Assembly (NCBI GenBank): GCA_025462785.1
Contig: JAOAPG010000189.1
Location: 1 to 8,613, forward strand
DNA: 8,613 nucleotides
Direction: 5' to 3'
Origin: Acidobacteriaceae bacterium
GTDB taxonomy: Bacteria > Acidobacteriota > Terriglobia > Terriglobales > Acidobacteriaceae
Positions within the stretch are counted from its first letter, which is position 1. Every line of letters starts with the position of its first letter. Below, piece by piece: positions 5,292 through 8,613 of the stretch. Position numbers and translations under genes: made by a program. A model generated the notes under the pieces. The model made no database searches. It saw nothing but the letters and a program-made list of their open reading frames with translations, and was not told the origin of the DNA.

Positions 5292-6860
5292 TTGTCCCAA
5301 CCACAATCTAAGATTCAACGCGCGATTCTCAGCGTTACCGACAAAGCCGGGCTGGTGGAATTCGCCCAAAAGCTCGCCAGCATGAACGTGGAACTCATCT
5401 CTACGGGAGGCACGGCTAAGCTGCTCCGCGATGCCGGTATTCGCGTCAAAGACATCTCTGATCTGACCGGCTTTCCCGAGATGCTCGACGGCCGAGTGAA
5501 AACGCTGCACCCTAAAGTCCACGGAGGCATTCTCCACCGCCGGGACAATGCTGGCCACCGGGCGGCTGTTGCAGAACACGGTATTGAGCCCGTGGATATG
5601 GTTGTGGTCAATCTCTATGCATTCGAGAAGACCGCTGCTAAGCCGGGCGTGCACTTCGAAGAATTAATTGAAAACATCGACATCGGCGGCCCATCGATGA
5701 TCCGGTCTGCCGCTAAAAATTTTCAGGATGTTGCGATCGTAACTTCGCCGGCGGATTACAACGCGATCGCGGACGAGATGAGCCGATCCGACGGATCACT
5801 TTCCTCGGCAACAAAGTGGCGCTTGGCGCAAAAGGCGTTCGCCACTACTGCGGCCTACGATTCCGCGATCGCATCCACTCTCGAACAAATCACTGACAAT
5901 CATCAGGTCGAGGCGAAGCAGCGAGACGCATTTCCTCAAACATTGCGACTCTCGTTCAACAAGATCATGGATTTACGCTACGGTGAAAACCCCCACCAGA
6001 AGGCTGCTATGTATTCGGACGGCTCCGGCAGGGGCGTGGCGAATGCCCGACAGCTTCAGGGTAAAGAGCTTTCTTATAACAACATTGTCGATTTGCAAGC
6101 GGCCTGGGATTTAGCGCAAGAGTTTACGGAACCAGTATGCGCCATAATCAAGCACACGAATCCATGCGGCGCTGCTACTGCCAAGACGCTGGTTGAAGCT
6201 TATAAAAAAGCGCTGGAGTGCGATCCAGTTTCGGCGTTCGGAGGCGTGATCGGCGTCAACCGTCCGATCGACGGAGATACAGCGGAAGAAATGGCTAAGC
6301 TCTTCCTCGAAGTGATTGCCGCGCCGTCTTTCGATGAAGCTGCGAAAGCCAAGTTCGCAGCAAAGAAGAACCTGCGTCTCGTGGAGATCGCGCCGAGTCC
6401 GGAGAAATGGGTATTGAAAAATGTTTCGGGCGGGCTCCTCGTGCAAGATGCCGACGTACGAAAGCTCGAAGGAGGCGATCTGAAGGTAGTCACGGAACGT
6501 GAGCCGACGCCGGAAGAAAAACGCGCGCTTCTATTCGCCTGGAATGTTGCCAAACACGTAAAGTCCAATGCAATTCTCTATGCGCGTGATGGACAGACAG
6601 TGGGAGTCGGGGCTGGCCAGATGAGTCGAGTAGATTCTTGCAAAATCGGCGCGATGAAAGCCGTCCTCCCGCTCAAGGGAACGGTTGCAGCCTCCGACGC
6701 ATTCTTTCCTTTTCCGGATGGTATCGAGGAAATCGCGAAAGTCGGGGCCACTGCGATCATCCAGCCCGGCGGATCGGTTCGCGACCAGGAAGTCATCGAT
6801 GCCGCCAATCGACTTGGACTAGCAATGATCTTCACGGGCATCCGGCACTTCCGGCATTAA
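5292..6860 (+). CDS. purH: Bifunctional AICAR formyltransferase / IMP cyclohydrolase
   Basis: PurH catalyses the last two steps of de novo purine synthesis: transfer of a formyl group from 10-formyl-THF to AICAR, then ring closure to IMP. At 522 residues it has full family length. Numbered from TTG 5292, the N-terminal cyclohydrolase (MGS-like) domain has ILSVTDKAGL (12-21), STGGTAKLL (37-45), FPEMLDGRVKTLHPKVHGGI (61-80) and IDIGGPSMIRSAAKN (129-143). The formyltransferase domain has LRYGENPHQKA (228-238), LQGKELSYNNI (255-265), IIKHTNPCG with the catalytic Lys287-His288 pair, SAFGG (314-318), and the standard end MIFTGIRHFRH. There is no ATG in the right place. A stop at 5265-5267 limits the start to TTG 5268 or later. 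TTG 5292 is preferred because GAGG (5283-5286) lies five bases upstream and the homologous region begins at SKIQRAILSVTD; TTG 5268 lacks a Shine-Dalgarno sequence. No other pur genes are in the window. Confidence 0.97.
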   Translation: MSQPQSKIQRAILSVTDKAGLVEFAQKLASMNVELISTGGTAKLLRDAGIRVKDISDLTGFPEMLDGRVKTLHPKVHGGILHRRDNAGHRAAVAEHGIEPVDMVVVNLYAFEKTAAKPGVHFEELIENIDIGGPSMIRSAAKNFQDVAIVTSPADYNAIADEMSRSDGSLSSATKWRLAQKAFATTAAYDSAIASTLEQITDNHQVEAKQRDAFPQTLRLSFNKIMDLRYGENPHQKAAMYSDGSGRGVANARQLQGKELSYNNIVDLQAAWDLAQEFTEPVCAIIKHTNPCGAATAKTLVEAYKKALECDPVSAFGGVIGVNRPIDGDTAEEMAKLFLEVIAAPSFDEAAKAKFAAKKNLRLVEIAPSPEKWVLKNVSGGLLVQDADVRKLEGGDLKVVTEREPTPEEKRALLFAWNVAKHVKSNAILYARDGQTVGVGAGQMSRVDSCKIGAMKAVLPLKGTVAASDAFFPFPDGIEEIAKVGATAIIQPGGSVRDQEVIDAANRLGLAMIFTGIRHFRH

Positions 6861-6878
6861 TCCGAAGATGGTCCTTTG

Positions 6879-6923
6879 GCCATGCACATGGCTTTGGTAA
6901 GATAAATCTGCCCGAACTTACCA
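6879..6923 (+). repeat. Two tandem inverted repeats after purH
   Basis: GCCATG-CA-CATGGC (6879-6892) and TGGTAAG-N15-CTTACCA (6895-6923) have perfect 6-bp and 7-bp arms. They begin 18 bases after the purH stop. They may mark the end of the purH transcript, but there is no T-tract, so I do not call them an intrinsic terminator. Confidence 0.35.
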
Positions 6924-6942
6924 GCTGAGTATCCGAGGTCCA

Positions 6943-7179
6943 GTGTCACAGAAAAGCGAGCTGTTGCAATGGGTGGAGCTCTACCAAGCGGCGCTGCTCG
7001 AATTGACCACGTGCAACTTGCCAGATACTTAGAAGCCGCTGATATCGCAATCGCGGAAAGACTCCAGACCTTGTCAAACGAGCCCAGGAGGTTCCGAAGA
7101 GCGGCGAGCGATTTGTGACGCTCTGCAGAACTTGCGCGTGCTGCGGGAAGAGATTACATCCGGCCGCGAAAGATCGTAA
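6943..7179 (+). pseudogene. Short helical protein gene broken by two compensating frameshifts
   Basis: GTG 6943 (GAGG at 6935-6938 upstream) opens MSQKSELLQWVELYQAALLE and on to LTTCNLPD, then hits TAG at 7030-7032. Sense continues in the next frame as YLEAADIAIAERLQTLSNE (from 7026). It returns to the first frame as GSEERRAICDALQNLRVLRE and EITSGRERS to TAA 7177-7179. The joined reading is an all-helical protein of about 79 residues, heptad-like and Leu/Glu/Arg-rich. The total of 237 bases is a multiple of three, so two opposite indels (near 7024-7030 and near 7075-7095) cancel. I recall small helical proteins of this type in Acidobacteriota, sometimes next to PAS proteins, but have no family name for them. 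It could be a decayed gene or an assembly error. No function is known. Confidence 0.6.
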
Positions 7180-7201
7180 CCAATCGCGTTCTCATCCCGA
7201 G

Positions 7202-7523
7202 ATGTCAGGCGACTACGTTGCATGTGTCAACACGAAGCGCCGCTATGTTGCTGTCACAGATGGCGTCTGCAAACTGCTGGGTTACTCGCGACAGGAATTG
7301 CTACGCAAATCTATTGATGAAATCAGCGCTCCGGAAATTCGAGAAACCGTCCCCGAGACTTTCAATCAATACGTGACTCAGGGGCGGCATGGAGGGCACA
7401 TTCGCACTTCTCTCGAAAGACGGTCGTCGCGTTTCTATTGCATATAGGGCCAGAGTCTTTCCCGATGGATGTATGGTGGCCCATTGGGAACCCCTTCATT
7501 CTTCTAGCGAATCCGCTGCGTAA
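7202..7523 (+). pseudogene. Small single-PAS-domain protein, frameshifted
   Basis: ATG 7202 starts MSGDYVACVNTKRRYVAVTD, then GVCKLLGYSRQELLRKSIDE and ISAPEIRETVPETFNQYVTQ. This is the first half of a PAS domain, with its beta strands followed by the GYSRxELL helix. After codon CAG at 7379-7381 the frame loses sense. The second half continues one frame over as GGMEGTFALLSKDGRRVSIA, then YRARVFPDGCMVAHWEPLHS and SSESAA to TAA 7521-7523. This is the usual FxLxxKDGRRVxIxYxAxVxPDG end of a PAS domain. Removing one G from the GGGG run at 7381-7384 restores one open frame of about 107 codons. PAS domains sense small ligands, redox state or light, or mediate dimerisation. Stand-alone versions lacking an output domain are typical of Acidobacteriota in my recollection. 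If the shift is real the gene is dead, unless the short product is used. Confidence 0.75.
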
Positions 7524-7683
7524 AGAGGTAAGAGACCCTGTACTCGGATCTGGCATTCCATGGTTCCTGTACTTCGGAGCATTGCTTTTCGGCGTCCCCG
7601 TTGCCTTTCCTGTGGGTTTGCTTGACCAAGGTTTACAATATCCAAGCACCCGACCGCAGCGGTTCGGCATCCAATCGCTATGG

Positions 7684-7705
7684 TTTGGGGACCCCAAAGG
7701 TTTTT
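7684..7705 (+). promoter_or_regulatory. Hairpin covering the ribosome-binding site of the TPR gene
   Basis: TTTGGGG (7684-7690) and CCCCAAA (7692-7698) are perfect complements with one base between, so an RNA hairpin would use about five of the seven pairs. It is followed by GG and five T residues (7701-7705), then the ATG at 7707. The only Shine-Dalgarno-like sequence, AAAGG (7696-7700), begins inside the 3' arm. The element could act as an intrinsic-terminator-like attenuator or as a structure that hides the ribosome-binding site. In 7524-7683 I see no gene; TACAAT near 7635 is a possible -10 without a convincing -35. Confidence 0.5.
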
Positions 7706-7706
7706 A

Positions 7707-8613
7707 ATGAAAACAATCTTGCGCTCTTTTTCCTTGGTATTTGTGGCCGCAACCGGTTTCGCTCAAGCTGCAGCTCCGGCCGATTCAAAGCCCGCCACTC
7801 AGTCACCGGTCCATAAGACTGACCGCGCTGCCGCTTACTACCATTACACTCTCGCCCACATGTACGAGGATCAGTTTGGCGTGTCGAATCGCGCCGAACT
7901 GGCCAGTAAAGCGATTTCGGAATATCGCTTAGCAATTGACGCTGATCCCACGTCGGAATACCTCACTGCTGGCTTGGCAGAGCTCTATTTCAGAACTGGT
8001 CGAATCCGCGATGCAGTGCTTCAGGCGCAAGACATTCTAAAGGGAAATCCCAATGACCTCGAGGCGCACAAGTTGTTGGGTCGCATTTACCTCCGCTCGA
8101 TGGGGGACATGCAGGCGGGTAACGGCACCGATAACATTCTGAAGCTGGCGATCGAACAATATCAACAGATCGTCAAGCTTGAGCCAGATAGCACGGATGA
8201 TCATTTACTTCTGGGCCGCTTGTACGCGCTGAACAATGACCTGCAGAAGGCAGAAGCGGAATACAAATTAGCGGTAAAGCTGCAGCCTGATTCAGAAGAA
8301 GCGATCACCACGCTTGCGCTTCTCTATAACCAGGAAGGGGACAGCACACGAGCTGCCCAGACTTTGAGTTCCGTTCCTGATGCCGCCCGATCCGCAAAGC
8401 TTTATTCCGCGCTCGGCGCCACTTATGAGCAGCAAAAGGACTATTCAAAGGCTATCGACGCTTACCGAAAAGCGGTGGCTCTTGACCGCGATAATCTCGA
8501 TGCAATTCGCGGACTTGCCCAGAACTTGATGTTCGATGGCCAGACCGAAGCGGCCCTCACCCAATACAAAATTATAGCCGACGCCAATCCTGAAGATGCG
8601 GAAGCTTTTATCA
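7707..8613 (+). CDS. Exported TPR-repeat protein (continues past the right edge)
   Basis: ATG 7707 opens 302 codons with no stop before the window ends. Residues 1-20 are a Sec signal peptide: K2, R6, hydrophobic LVFVAATGFA, likely cleavage near FAQA. An Ala/Pro-rich linker (21-40) follows. From about 43 onward come tetratricopeptide repeats of helix pairs: YYHYTLAHMYEDQFG...AISEYRLAIDADP (43-81), YLTAGLAELYFRTGR...DILKGNP (85-115), AHKLLGRIYL...AIEQYQQIVKLEP (120-160), HLLLGRLYALNND...YKLAVKLQP (166-194), AITTLALLYNQEGD (199-212), LYSALGATYEQQKD...YRKAVALD (232-260), and IRGLAQNLMFDGQ onward. The third repeat has an insertion (131-145). TPR arrays bind proteins or peptides, here in the periplasm or at the envelope; the partner is unknown. 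Such proteins are frequent in Acidobacteriota. AAAGG (7696-7700) is the Shine-Dalgarno sequence, six bases before the ATG. Confidence 0.9.
   Translation, partial: MKTILRSFSLVFVAATGFAQAAAPADSKPATQSPVHKTDRAAAYYHYTLAHMYEDQFGVSNRAELASKAISEYRLAIDADPTSEYLTAGLAELYFRTGRIRDAVLQAQDILKGNPNDLEAHKLLGRIYLRSMGDMQAGNGTDNILKLAIEQYQQIVKLEPDSTDDHLLLGRLYALNNDLQKAEAEYKLAVKLQPDSEEAITTLALLYNQEGDSTRAAQTLSSVPDAARSAKLYSALGATYEQQKDYSKAIDAYRKAVALDRDNLDAIRGLAQNLMFDGQTEAALTQYKIIADANPEDAEAFI

Noticed and set aside
5040..5654. 204-codon minus-strand ORF
   Set aside because: Antisense shadow of the coiled-coil gene and the conserved purH start; no domain recognised.
7438..7707. 89-codon plus-strand ORF with a hydrophobic stretch (PWFLYFGALLFGVPVAFPVG)
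   Set aside because: Its first third overlaps the PAS gene remainder out of frame, it has no Shine-Dalgarno, and one hydrophobic run is weak evidence for a membrane peptide.
1..8613. Mobile element, CRISPR array or phage genes
   Set aside because: No transposase, integrase, terminal repeats, spaced direct repeats or phage structural genes were seen.

Overview
The window reads as a piece of chromosome from an Acidobacteriota bacterium (Terriglobales / Koribacter-like). This is inferred, not proven. The basis is a moderate GC content, a small XRE regulator of a type I remember as abundant in that phylum, a coiled-coil protein resembling the MXAN_5187 C-terminal family, small PAS proteins of acidobacterial type, and secreted TPR proteins. 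No phage, insertion sequence, CRISPR array, rRNA or tRNA was seen. Most of the content is housekeeping or ordinary accessory genes.

Left end (1-635): leftward genes. The first 39 codons of a MerR-type regulator (119 to 1, minus strand) run off the edge. Before it on the same strand is a compact unit with a sigma70-like promoter (521-493), a strong Shine-Dalgarno sequence, a 13-codon lysine-rich mini-ORF (395-354), a hairpin just past its stop, and a strong intrinsic terminator (321-288). Four short palindromes sit in its promoter and leader. It could be a micropeptide gene, a small RNA, or a peptide-leader attenuator.

Centre-left (636-3884, plus strand): a CPA2-type cation/proton antiporter, then fabG (3-oxoacyl-ACP reductase), a GNAT acetyltransferase and an exported dienelactone-hydrolase-like enzyme. 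The last three are closely spaced and probably cotranscribed.

Centre (3995-6860, plus strand): a sigma70-like promoter drives a small XRE regulator. A coiled-coil protein of MXAN_5187-C type follows. A perfect 9-bp hairpin then precedes purH, the bifunctional last enzyme of de novo purine synthesis, which has no ATG start and must use TTG.

Right (6861-8613, plus strand): two adjacent small genes look broken by frameshifts. One is a short helical protein whose pieces lie in two frames (6943-7179). The other is a small PAS-domain protein split by one extra G in a GGGG run (7202-7523). The window ends inside an exported TPR-repeat protein starting at 7707, whose ribosome-binding site lies in the 3' arm of a hairpin.

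The signals most worth following are the lysine-rich mini-ORF with its paired hairpins, the cluster of frameshifts between purH and the TPR gene, and the hairpin over the TPR start. None of them is proven to be a new system.
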